Shown in pieces: positions 10,790 through 20,750 of a stretch of 64,000 nucleotides of DNA (the first letter of the stretch is position 1; each line of letters begins with the position of its first letter). Both the position numbers and the translations under genes were made by a program. The notes under the pieces were generated by a model. The model was not told the origin of the DNA. It saw only the letters and a program-made list of their open reading frames with translations, and made no database searches. The stretch lies in the NCBI GenBank assembly GCA_037447655.1, contig JBBHKE010003456.1, positions 1 through 64,000 on the forward strand, read 5' to 3'. This stretch comes from Zygnema cylindricum. Taxonomy: Eukaryota; Streptophyta; Zygnematophyceae; Zygnematales; Zygnemataceae.

Positions 10790-11856
10790 AAAGTATGCTT
10801 TCGGAGGTAAGAAGGATCCACCTGAAGATGGGTGGATCATAGACTCAAGGGCCTCAATACATATGTGCAAAGATAAAAGGTGGTTCACTAAACTGAGAAA
10901 GATCCCAACAGTTGGGATAGAGTACGAAGATGGTAGAGTAGAAACCACAAGTGTTATTGGAACTGTTGACTTAAAGTTTCTAGTTGATGGAAAGGCCTCA
11001 ATTGTAACACTCTCAGACATTATTTACATTCCACAGCTTAGTAAGAACTTAATCTCAACAGCTGTCCTAGATGAAAAAGAGTTTGAAACAACTTAATCTC
11101 AACAGCTGTCCTAGATGAAAAAGAGTTTGAAACAGGAACTAGGAAGAAATGTTCACAGCAAGCTTTGATAATGAGGTTTATTTCATAGCTGAGAAAGGCA
11201 GTCAGGGAATGTTCAGAATTGTTATTTGCAATGAAAAGAGTGATCTCTACTCGTGTGCAAGTGAGATGATGCTTTGGCACAAAAGGTTGGGGCATGTGCA
11301 TCTAGATAGATTAAAGAAAATGAAGAAAAAATGAATAGTGGAGGGTATTTATTTTGAGGATGATGAGACCTTTGATGATTACAGTGGATGTGCCCAACGG
11401 AAGATTCATAGACTTCCATTTCCAAATGCAACCACATTTAGGAGAGAGAAAGTATTGGATCTAATTCACACCGATGTTTGGGGACCTGCTAGATATGCTT
11501 CACATGGGGGGAAAAGGTGGATGTTAACTATCACATATGATTGGTCTAGATACACGAAAGTATACTTTTTCAGACATAAGTCAGAGGTATTGAAATGTTT
11601 CAAAAAGTATAAAGTATGGAGTGAAAAACTACAAGAAACCTCAATAAAAAAGATAAATAGTGATAATGGGAAAAAATACACCTTAAGGGAATTTGAAGAA
11701 TATCTTAAAGAAGAAGGAATTCATCATGAGAAAACTGTTCCCTATAATCCGGAACAAAATAGAGTAGCAGAAAGAGTGAATAGAACTTTAGGAGATATGT
11801 CCAAAAGTATGTTAACTGATAAGAGGATAGGGTTGCAGTTTTGGGCGGAGTTATGA
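10790..11856 (+). pseudogene. pol: Copia-1 protease and integrase remnants
   Basis: A retropepsin-like site reads GWIIDSRASIHMC at ~10830, with the family glycine changed. A perfect 44-bp tandem duplication (11047-11090, 11091-11134) breaks the frame. Integrase follows: zinc-binding LWHKRLGHVHLDRL and CAQRKIHRLPF, then the catalytic core with IHTDVWGP, INSDNGKKY and PEQNRVAERVNRT (D,D,E). A stop truncates it at 11856; 11857-12310 is rearranged, AT-rich linker between integrase and RT. Confidence 0.8.
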
Positions 11857-12312
11857 ACTATGCTAATTTCATCTAAAATAAAGTCCTAACTTCAGCAAAT
11901 AAGGAGGAAACTCCGTAGGAGAGGTGGACAAGAAAAAAGCCTGATTTGTCGAGTTTCAGAGTGTTAGGAAGTTAAGTCTACAATTTGGATTCCGATAAGA
12001 CTAAATAGAAGTTAAAGGGGAGAGGGAAGCCAAGATATCTTGTAGTATATGATGAGAGCACAAAAGGATACGAAGTGTATGACTTTAAAAAGAGAGATAT
12101 AATTTTGTAAAACACATAGTGGTGATGAATGAAAAGAAGTCCATTGATCCATTCAAATATAATAAAGAAGCCAAATTCAGATTTAAAACAGATCAGTTTT
12201 CTGACTTTGACTTTGAAAATGAAGAGAAGAAAGAGGGAGAAAAAAAAAATCTGCAGATCTACCAAAAAAAAAAGAAGAAAGGACAACATCCGAGGCAACG
12301 CCACAATACAAA

Positions 12313-14082
12313 GTGGAAACCGATAAGGAACTTGATGAGACACCGGAATTCGAAGATAGGGGAGCTGAAAATCTCCCTAAACGAAACCCAAGGATACCTT
12401 CCATACCGGCGTCTGATTTTGAAGAGAGAATAAAAAGAAGTGAAAGACTTCAAGAAAGACAAGTAAATAACCAACTCACAAAGATGTCTCACCCAGATGA
12501 ACCTCAAACATACTTAGAGGCCATAAACACTCCCAAAAGTAGCCGGTGGATCACAGCTATAAATGAAGAAATAGCCTCTATCATGAAAGCCAATACATGG
12601 GAGTTGGTAAATTGACCACTGGACCAAAAACCGATCGGTTGTAAGTGGGTTTTTAAGCTTAAATTAAACTTGGATAATACCATTGAGAGGTACAATGCTA
12701 GGCTAGTTGCAAAATGATATACTTAGAAAAAAAGGATGGATTACGAAGAAACCTTTGCACCTGTAGTCAGATTTCCTTCAGTTAGAATCCTTTTAAGTAT
12801 AGCCGCAGCGGAGGACATAGAAATACACCAATTGGATATTGAAACAACCTTTTTGCACAGATATTTGGAAGAAGAAATTAACATAAGGCAACCGGAAGGA
12901 TTCGTTGAAAGTGGGGAAGAAAACAAAGTTTGCAAACTGATAAAATCACTCTATGGGCTTAAGCAAGCCTCGCAACAGTGGAATATAAAGCTCGACGAAT
13001 TTCTGACTGGTTCGGGGTATATAATAATTAGTTTAGATCACTCCATATATTTATTTGAGGATAAGGATGGGGTGATATATATTGCTATTTATGTGGATGA
13101 TTTAATGGTCTTAAGCAAGTCCTGAGATAAAATTAACAAACTAAAACAGGATCTTAAAAGCCGCTTTGACATAAAAGATCTCGGCGAAGCAAAGTATATT
13201 TTGGGAATTCAAATGGAGAGAGATAGAGGGAATATGATTATAAGACTCACTCAAAAAGAAACAATTGGTAATATGCTAAAAGAATTTCAAATGGAGAAAG
13301 CAAACGGATGTACTACTCCCATGGATTTGAAGAAAGTGTGTGAGGGGAGTGAAGAGGGAGGAATATTGAACATTAATGATGAGATAGATGAGATAGAAAA
13401 AAGATTTATGGAAAATATCCCTTATCGGCAGATTGTATGCAATTTAATATATTTTATAAATTGTACCCGGTCGGATATAGATGTAGCCGTAGGAGTCCTC
13501 AAGAGTCTAAATGAACCAAGAAAGAGAGACTGGGAGGCTGCCAAAAGGGTGATGAGGTATCTGGTGGGGACAAGGGAATTGTGGTTGCATTTAGGAGGGC
13601 AGCACACTAACATCACAACCTTGAGTTATACCAGTTATGGAGATGTGCTTTTAAGGCGGTGTACGACTGGATATGTGTTGCAAATTGGATCGGGTGCATG
13701 CAGTTGGAGTAGCAAGCAACAAAAAGTAGTTGCTCAGTATACTATGGAGGCTGAATACATGGCTTCTTGTGCTGCCACCAAAGAATTAATGTGGGTGAAA
13801 TCTCTTCTTAAAAAACTTGGGTTCATGAAGAGAAGAACTCAGAATGTTTTTTGTGATAATCAAGCTGCTATCTCTATTGCAGCTAATCCGAAACATCACT
13901 ACAAAACTAAACATATGGATATTACACTAAGCTTTGTCAAAGAGAAGGTTGAAAACAAAATCATTAAACAGGTTCAAAAAAATGATAAAGAAATGATTGC
14001 AGACATGATGACACAACCAGTACCTTCCCCTAAGTTGATTTATTGTAGAGAAAATTGTGGATTAAAATTGAAAAGTGACTAA
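12313..14082 (+). pseudogene. pol: Copia-1 reverse transcriptase and RNase H remnants
   Basis: The RT N-terminus reads SRWITAINEEIASIMKANTWELV at 12539, interrupted by stops at 12613 and near 12716-12725. The core 12736-13125 has YVDD at 13090-13101. RNase H is open from 13201 to 14082 with VFCDNQAAISIA and KTKHMDI blocks. Copia-type pol, inactive because of stops. Confidence 0.85.
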
Positions 14083-14095
14083 GAATTAAAGGGAG

Positions 14096-14997
14096 TGTTG
14101 AAAAGAGGTAATTAATAGTTCACTTTTATATTTTAGTTAGAATGTAAAGAGAGAGAAAGAGAGAACTAAAGGCACGCCATCGCTGCCGCGTCATTTAGAA
14201 AGAGGTAGAATGAAATAAAAGGTATTTTACTATTTGTAGCAAAATACTGCCTCTGGCCGGATTTGAACCGGGGTCTACAGACTACTATCTAGACCTAAGC
14301 CTTACCCATTAAGGCACTAGCGAAACGATATACGTATTACGTTTCACGTATATTCATCTATTTATTAAACAGACTAATTTGCAGTAGAATAACGAAAACA
14401 CGCATTAATCAATTCATGCATGGAAGTAAATCGAAGCCGCATAAATACAAATGATCGGACGGCCACAATTGCAGCCGCCATCCGCAATAAACTTTCGGCG
14501 GCCTTTAGGGATAGCGTCACGGGACGCCACGTGGCACCATACTATTGGATATTGGAGAAGATGGGAGGAGGAACCATAGCTCCCGTTTTGACAGGCGTCA
14601 CTTTGAAAGCCATGTTGTACAATGGTCGTACAATAAGTACATCGCCTAGTGTACCTTCTTGCACTATATAGTGTTTCTATTAGACTAGGGTTTAGTAGTA
14701 GGCAGTCGTAAGTAGGCAGACCAGACTTAGTGAAATTTAGGTACCTCTCTCTAAGAGAGCTTGTAACTATAAAGGTCACCTTTGACCAGCCATAACTTAC
14801 TGCTCAGGAGAGCAAATTCAGTGATTCTTTTTGCATTTGACTCAGGGGAGTCTTGTCCTCACAGGGGTGAGAGTAGTCAAAATATTTGTGTGCCTGGGCG
14901 GCACTTATTTAGCGGGAAAGTAGAAGGGGCAAATATTATCCTAGAGGCTTTACATAGGCTGCTCATTCTCTAGGTCAATGGAGACCACAGAATTGCA
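14096..14997 (+). repeat. Copia-1 3' LTR
   Basis: Pairs with 8724-9622. TATA-like CTATATAG lies at 14664-14671. The tRNA-like minus-strand segment is at 14249-14324. The gag ATG copy (14978) here reads out into the host sequence. Confidence 0.92.
14249..14324 (-). other. tRNA-like segment inside Copia-1 3' LTR
   Basis: Minus strand: A-box-like TAGTGCCTTAATGGGTAAGG, then a GGTCTA/TAGACC hairpin, then CCGGTTCAAATCCGG, a canonical T-arm with B-box. Better preserved than the 5' LTR copy. Probably captured from a tRNA or tRNA-SINE. Confidence 0.5.
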
Positions 14998-15002
14998 GGT
15001 CC

Positions 15003-15027
15003 CAATGTTAAAGCTAGTAAATGTTGA
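15003..15027 (+). pseudogene. Severed last codons of the protease-LysM gene
   Basis: If the element and one GGTCC copy are removed, exon 4 continues in frame here for eight codons (PNVKASKC with the split proline) to TGA at 15025-15027. The ancestral protein therefore ended in a cysteine. Confidence 0.6.
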
Positions 15028-15855
15028 TTGGTATCTAGCCCATGTTTTGCACCCCTCTAGGAGCATGTTTCACCTTTATTCGTTCACTTTTTACTCTATC
15101 CTCACAACTTATGAGTTTTCTTTCACTCGCTATGTCGTTTTTTTTTTTTTTTTTTTTAGTTCATTCACTATTTTATTCATTCACTTAGTATCACTCCGAT
15201 AGGAAAAATTAATTCTGAGCATTTTTTAGGATGAGCAAAACCCTACATAGATGTATGTGGTTACAGTTGGTTGTCTGTCCATAAAGCGTAAACTGATTAA
15301 AAATGTAGACAGGAAAAATTGTTTTTTCATGAAATCATGTTTATTTCCGTTTCACGTTTGTCTTTCACCTCACCTGTTGTTTCATGCACATGTGCATGCG
15401 AAAAAACTTTCTTTTAAAATAATTGTAGTTGATTGACATGCGCTCATGGAATGAGCGCACTCTAAATGTACAGTGTTGAACACTACAAGCATTCCGTTCA
15501 GTTTATGTAATTGCATTGTTTTTCGGAAATTGTAGTATCTTAACTGCAGCGTCCCATTGCCTCCTGGGACATTTGTTAATGTGACTGCTTATCGAAACTG
15601 CTCTCTTCCGTACACAGTCGCTGAGGTCAGTTATCGTTTCACATTGCCGTAACGGCTGATTGACGCCAATGTATGACCATCTCTTATTACCACCGATGCA
15701 TGGAAGATTTGTTTTTTTAAAAGATTTCATTTGAGCGCACCAATTCTCCCTTGAATTTTCTTCTTCCTTTTCAATCATCTTCATGCGGCCATGATGTTTA
15801 ACCACAAGTTATGTTTAATTATAAACAAACTCTTATGCTTGCAGGATGACAGCTG
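15028..15855. other. Spacer, presumably 3' UTR and flank of the protease-LysM gene
   Basis: No exon or RNA gene supported. A perfect 9-bp hairpin (TGCGCTCAT-GGA-ATGAGCGCA) lies at 15439-15459. A T17 tract sits near 15140-15160. Homology to Gypsy begins abruptly at ~15856. Confidence 0.5.
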
Positions 15856-16530
15856 TCGTATCATTTTCCAAAGAAACCGCGACCAATTTGCCCGAAACAG
15901 CTTCCACCATCACGACGGAATCACTCACTATTCTTGAGCGCTCCATTCAGGACAGCCATAGGGTTAAGGAAAGATTATGCATTTTGTCAACTATGATTTC
16001 TGATTCACCCAACCTAAAATCTACAGTGACATCCATCCCATTTGCAGCATTACAAGCTTTACAAATGAACCGTAATCTTGATGCTCTTAAGCCTATCTCT
16101 ACCGACGAGCGCAGTTCACTTGACCCACACATCAGTTTTTTAGATAATGGGAAGGGTGCATTTTTAGTCAATGGTGTCATACATTCATTACCACTTATGG
16201 ACACCGGTGCAAAACCAATTATTTTGGGGACTGAAACTAGTTCTGACAGCTGATAAACTTCAGTCCACTTCCACACGTTTACTCACCTCAGCGGGAACAA
16301 CCGAACCAATTTTGGGCATTACGAAGGATCCACTCTGTTTTAGGTTTCAAAATGGTATAGAATCTGATTTTGCGGAAGTTCGTGCTCACGCATTGGTCAC
16401 CAAATGTAGTGATTACGAGTGTTTAGTGGGGCAAGATGTGATTTTCAGAGTAGGAGGCGGCGTTGATATGTACGATCAAACTTTTTCCTACCGTCCTACC
16501 AATTATCCGGAGAAGAAAATTTGTCTCCCT
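15856..16530 (+). pseudogene. Gypsy A aspartic protease region
   Basis: A retropepsin active site LMDTGAKPI has its DTG at 16200-16208. A frameshift follows at ~16240. The downstream half ends with the usual retropepsin block (ALVTKCSDYECLVGQDVIF). Copy B has DTSA at the same site. No gag precedes it in this copy. Confidence 0.75.
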
Positions 16531-16682
16531 CTAATTTCAGCAAGCCAACCCATACCCATTATGGCTCACGCAGCCCAATCTGTCTCTGCTTATTCCAAAA
16601 ATTCGATGGGATTTGAAATTTTTCATTCTTTTTCCGCTGAAGAAATTATGCCCGATAGTCCTTCTTTGCCTGAACTTTTCAA

Positions 16683-17853
16683 TAATCCATGTTTTATTAT
16701 TCATTCTCGCGAGTTTGATCACATCTACAAACACACACTTCAGATTCCTTTATCACGGGTTTCACCTCTTCCTCTTATTTTTGTAGATCCTTCCGGTTTT
16801 CTTCCCATTAATTGGAAACCAATTCAGGCCAAACCTCATGAAGATGGTCTAGTCATTTTAGACCTATTCGCAGGCATAGGTACCTCTCTACTCTCATGCC
16901 TTCGCAACGGATTACTTATCAAGCACTACTAATCAGTTGACACTGACCCTTTAGCTCGGAAAGCCCAGACACATCACTGTAAACTTTTACACGAACAATA
17001 TCCACATCTTTTCCCTTAATCTCCCTTTGCTCACATGCATACAACCTTACCTCAAGATATTCGTTTGATAGGCAATCAACACCTTCTCGATGTGGAACCA
17101 ATTGATCTTCTCTTTGCTGGTTGGAAGTGTCGGGGAATGTCATGAGTAGGCAAAGGTCTCAGCTTAGCTGACCCTCGCACTTAATGATTCTTCGAATTAC
17201 TTCGTATCATGCATTTTTTGCAATCATTAGATCGACCATTGGGATATATTTTAGAAAACGTGGCAGCCTTTAACGATCGTCGACCTACGGTGTTAGCTGA
17301 TTACAAGTGGATAGAAGCATTAATTGGTCCTCCTCTTATCATTGATGCCGCTCGTCACGAGTCCTTAGCTCATTGCGTTCAATCTAAATGGACCAACTTA
17401 ATTGATATTGGTCGCCTTAGAGAAAGAAATCTTTGTGTTAGACCCCTTTTTACAGATATTCAAACTGCCCTTCTACCTTTTCTCAAAGTCCAAACATGTC
17501 AGCAACCTGATCACACGCCGAATAACAACATTAATGTCTCTGGTCAACCACTTAAAGTTCTCCCCACTCTAGTGTCTTATCCACACTCTCACGCTTTCTC
17601 TGTTGCTACGAAATATTCACACAGGCGGCCTAGATGAACGTACATCCCCACAACGAGAACTCTTTATGCTTTTCCTTCCCAACACTACAACTTCTCACGG
17701 TCTCACTGAATGACAACAATGCATCCTTTTGGGTCGTTTCTTGGACCCTCAATATGTCTCATTTGTCTTAGGCCTCGGATTTGCAGCAAGTCGTTACGCA
17801 CAAACCCATCGGTCTCAACGAGCTAGGGGGGAAGAATGCATTATCAATTTCTA
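16683..17853 (+). pseudogene. Gypsy A C5-cytosine DNA methyltransferase domain
   Basis: C5 methyltransferases transfer methyl from S-adenosylmethionine to cytosine in DNA. Seen in order: motif I LDLFAGIGTSLL (DLFAGIG at 16861-16881), acidic VDTDPLARKAQ, motif IV GWKCRGMS (catalytic Cys at 17128-17130; Pro of the usual PCQ is Lys, Gln is Arg), AGKG.SLADPRT, motif VI ILENV (17250-17262), motif VIII-like AARHESLAHCVQSKWTN, and a motif-IX-like LTE.QQCILLGR near 17700. Motif VIII (HR....WTN) recalls the Dnmt3/DRM type. Stops occur after HY at 16930, after GMS at 17143 (TGA where CGA is likely), and elsewhere. It sits between protease and RT, so it was part of the polyprotein. Enzyme now inactive in this copy. 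Confidence 0.82.
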
Positions 17854-18097
17854 AACACATACCTACACGATCCCAAATCACCATTATAGGGACACCTTCT
17901 CAATTTTTCCTCTTTCCATCTCTTATAAAACCATCTCCAGATGTCACAATCTACAATTTTTGAACCTTAGCCAAATATCATGGTCCATTCCGGCATATAT
18001 TGCAGCCCAATCTGCTCCCTCTAGTCATATGTCAACTTCTCCTCACTGGACTGTAGCCTTTCCTACTCGCAGCTGGCACAATTAGACAAACTGCTTA

Positions 18098-18576
18098 TTG
18101 GAAACACCAGTTGTTTACTCATTAGGTCAGTCACTTATCGCGGATGAAAAGAAAGCTTTTGCACAAGCCATGGAACCGATGATGTTTGAAGGTTCGGACA
18201 CTCCTAAATGGAAATTTGGCTCTAATCTCTCTCAATCTAAACATGACCTCCTAAACGAAGTGTTTCTTCGAAATATCAACGCTTTTGCTTTCTCTATGAA
18301 TGATCTTGGTCGCCATACCACCTATAAAATTCCTATAGATCTCGAAACGATCATCCCATTTTCAAGCCAAATCATTGCTTATCGAAAACGGAATGGGAAT
18401 TAGTGGACCAATGCTGCGCTGAATTAGAGTTAGTTGGCCTCATTTATCGGCCGGACTCTACTTTTGCAGCACCCACTATCATGCCCCGGAAAAAAGATGC
18501 CGAAAGAAACTTTACCGATCGCCGGATGTGCGGCGATAAGAGTGAACTCAATGCTACAACTATACAAGATCAACAC
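18098..18576 (+). pseudogene. pol: Gypsy A reverse transcriptase N-terminal part, core deleted
   Basis: Typical Gypsy RT entry: NAFAFSMNDLGRHTTYKIPI, then a block with GLIYRPDSTFAAPTIMPRKK and RMCGD. Relative to copy B about 0.5 kb, including the YIDD catalytic site, is missing at a junction near 18577, so this copy cannot encode RT. Confidence 0.82.
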
Positions 18577-18611
18577 CGTTTGTTCCTAGTTTCAACACTA
18601 TCGCTTCACCA

Positions 18612-19280
18612 ATGAACGATTTGCTCAAGAATGAAGTTCATTTCGTTTGGGGACCTGATAAGATTTCACTGTTTCATAAGTTGAAAGATGCCCTCTCTAT
18701 TCCTCCGATTCTCCGACCTCCAAATCACAAATTACCTTTCTGTCTACAAACAGACTTTGGTAAGCGTGGCATCGCGGCCATCTTAACTCAGCTAGAACTA
18801 ACAGGAGAAGAATACGTGGTTGCTTACGCAAGCAGAAGTAATAATCGTGTTGCATCAAATTACAGTTGTAATCAAGGAGAATGTTTGGCAACAGCTTGGG
18901 GTATTTTACACTTTGGTCACTACCTTTACGGAAAACCGTTTACACTTCTAACCGACCATCAACCCTTACATTGGCTGATGACGAATGATAAACTATCAGG
19001 AAATTAGCGCGATGGGCATTAACTTTACACGAATATGATGTGGAAATAATACACCGTCCAGGATTACTTAGTCTAAATGCAGACGCCATTTCTCGAAATC
19101 CTTTGCCAAAGACCATAGACAATGGAGTCCGACAAGATATCGATGACGACTTAGCTACTATGTCAGTAGGTTTTTATATCACATATTCTTTAACTTCGCT
19201 GCCCAAATCCCAATCTACTCCAGATCCATGCCGAGACGCAGCACTAATTCTTTTCCTCTCCTCACAAACTTTCTGACCAG
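18612..19280 (+). pseudogene. pol: Gypsy A RNase H and linker
   Basis: 18612-19007 encodes QTDFGKRGIAAILTQ, VAYASRSNN, and [12 protein letters not shown], the standard Gypsy RNase H order. A stop follows at 19005. 19040-19276 encodes the linker EIIHRPGLLSLNADAISRNP. Confidence 0.85.
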
Positions 19281-19852
19281 GCACTACATACGAGGAAGAG
19301 GAACGAGTAAAGAAGAGAGCTAAAAACTATATGTGGTTAGGTGGATCGCTAGTTCGATTGTTAGCAAACGGTAGTCACAGACACATACCTCGCCAAACTG
19401 AACGCCTCTCGCCGATCGAACAAATTCACACCGAGTTGGGTCACTATTGGACTAAGCGCACCTTAAGCTTGCTTCCAGCACACTATTGGTGGTCTAGGAT
19501 GCAATCTATTGTCGCATCGGTGTTGCACAAGTGTGCAATATGTGATGGTATGCGCACCACTTTTAGCAACCAGCGGACTATCCTTCAACCATTACCCATC
19601 AAAGGGTTATTATATCGCTAGTCGTGCGATTTGGCAGGTCCCTTTCCCATATCCAGGAGGGGGAAACAATATATAATGATCATGATTGAAAATTTTAGCA
19701 AATGGGTTGAACTAGTAGCGTTACCATATAAAACTGCAAAGCTCACCACCGCCGCTTTTAAGGAACATATCCTTATGAGATACGGCGCTCTAGCGAAAGT
19801 CCTCAAAGATCAAGGGACTAAATTCCGCGGAGAATTCTAAGAAATGCTAGAT
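19281..19852 (+). pseudogene. pol: Gypsy A integrase, N-terminal and core part
   Basis: HHCC zinc-binding module (IHTELGHYWTKRTL; CAICDG), then core CDLAGPFP with first Asp and DQGTKFRGEF with second Asp. Stop codons at 19619 and 19838. The frame is cut by Copia-2 at 19858 and continues at 31052. Confidence 0.85.
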
Positions 19853-19857
19853 GACAC

Positions 19858-20750
19858 TGTTGTTTTTGAAAATCTTTAAGTCTCAGCAAATTTATAGGAC
19901 GGCGGAAAAATAGATCTATATGGACACGCGTCATCACTTGAATCACAGTACAGGTTTTTGACACCGACAACGCAGCTGCGACGCAGATGGAACAAGCGCA
20001 GCTGCGGTTATTTTTGATATGATCTGTACGGACAACCGCAGCCTGCAACGCAACGGGTCAAACGCAACTGCGGATATTTTGGTACATAACAACGCAGTTG
20101 CTACGCTGCAAGACAAACGCAGCTGCAGCAAACTTTTGTATGTGATAACGTAGCTGCTACGAAGCTGCAGATATGTTTGAATATAATCAGGAATTGAACT
20201 GCGCTACTGCGGTTGATTCGAATTAAGTCAACGGACGAGATTCACTAAGCCAGGCGACAAGTATTTGATTAAATAACCTGTATAGGTTTCTTAGTCATAT
20301 TGAGTGTGCAAAGATAGATTAGTGATTAGGTGCACTTGACCTTAGTGGCAGTTTAGTTCTTTTGGACGTATCTTGTAGGACCACTTGTATCAGCGGCACA
20401 GCACTATGTAGAAATACAACTAAGTGAAGAGTATAAGACTTGGGACGTAGAACATTTTATGTATCCAGACTTCCAGACTGTGTAATCTGCATACTGTTTT
20501 TGGGAAACTTCTGAGTTGCATATCTTGATGTATGTTGGATCAATTGAGCTGAAACTTTGGGAGTTGTTAGTCTTTGTGATATTCTATACTGCTTTATAGT
20601 TTGAAGTAGTTTGGTTCATTGTATCAGATTTGGTGAGCTGTAGAAAACAGCTGTTTAATAGGATTCTTGATAAGCTTCTGTGAGTGGGATTATGTCTACT
20701 TCCACTACTACTGCTGATGATCCACTTGCTCCGGTGGTTGTAGAACAACA
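19858..20750 (+). repeat. Copia-2 LTR 1
   Basis: Begins TGTTGTTTTTGAAAAT and ends GAACAACA. It has a cluster of CGCAGCTGCG-like palindromes at ~19969-20175. Gag ATG is at 20692. About twenty differences from LTR 2 by eye (~2%). Confidence 0.95.

Larger units (their letters stand above)
8724..14997 (+). mobile_element. Copia-1: complete but decayed Ty1/copia element with 5-bp target duplication
   Basis: LTR 8724-9622, body 9623-14095, LTR 14096-14997. It is flanked by GGTCC at 8719-8723 and 14998-15002. LTRs begin TGTTG and end GCA. Domain order is gag, protease, integrase, RT, RNase H, which is Copia order. A purine tract (AATTAAAGGGAG) precedes the 3' LTR. Many stops and frameshifts make it non-autonomous now. 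It interrupts the last exon of the protease-LysM gene in sense orientation. Confidence 0.93.

Noticed and set aside
16919-17143. 74-residue antisense frame conserved in both Gypsy copies (also 41752-41976)
   Set aside because: It overlaps the methyltransferase motif I-IV stretch on the opposite strand; conservation is explained by the sense domain, and no independent start context or domain is visible.
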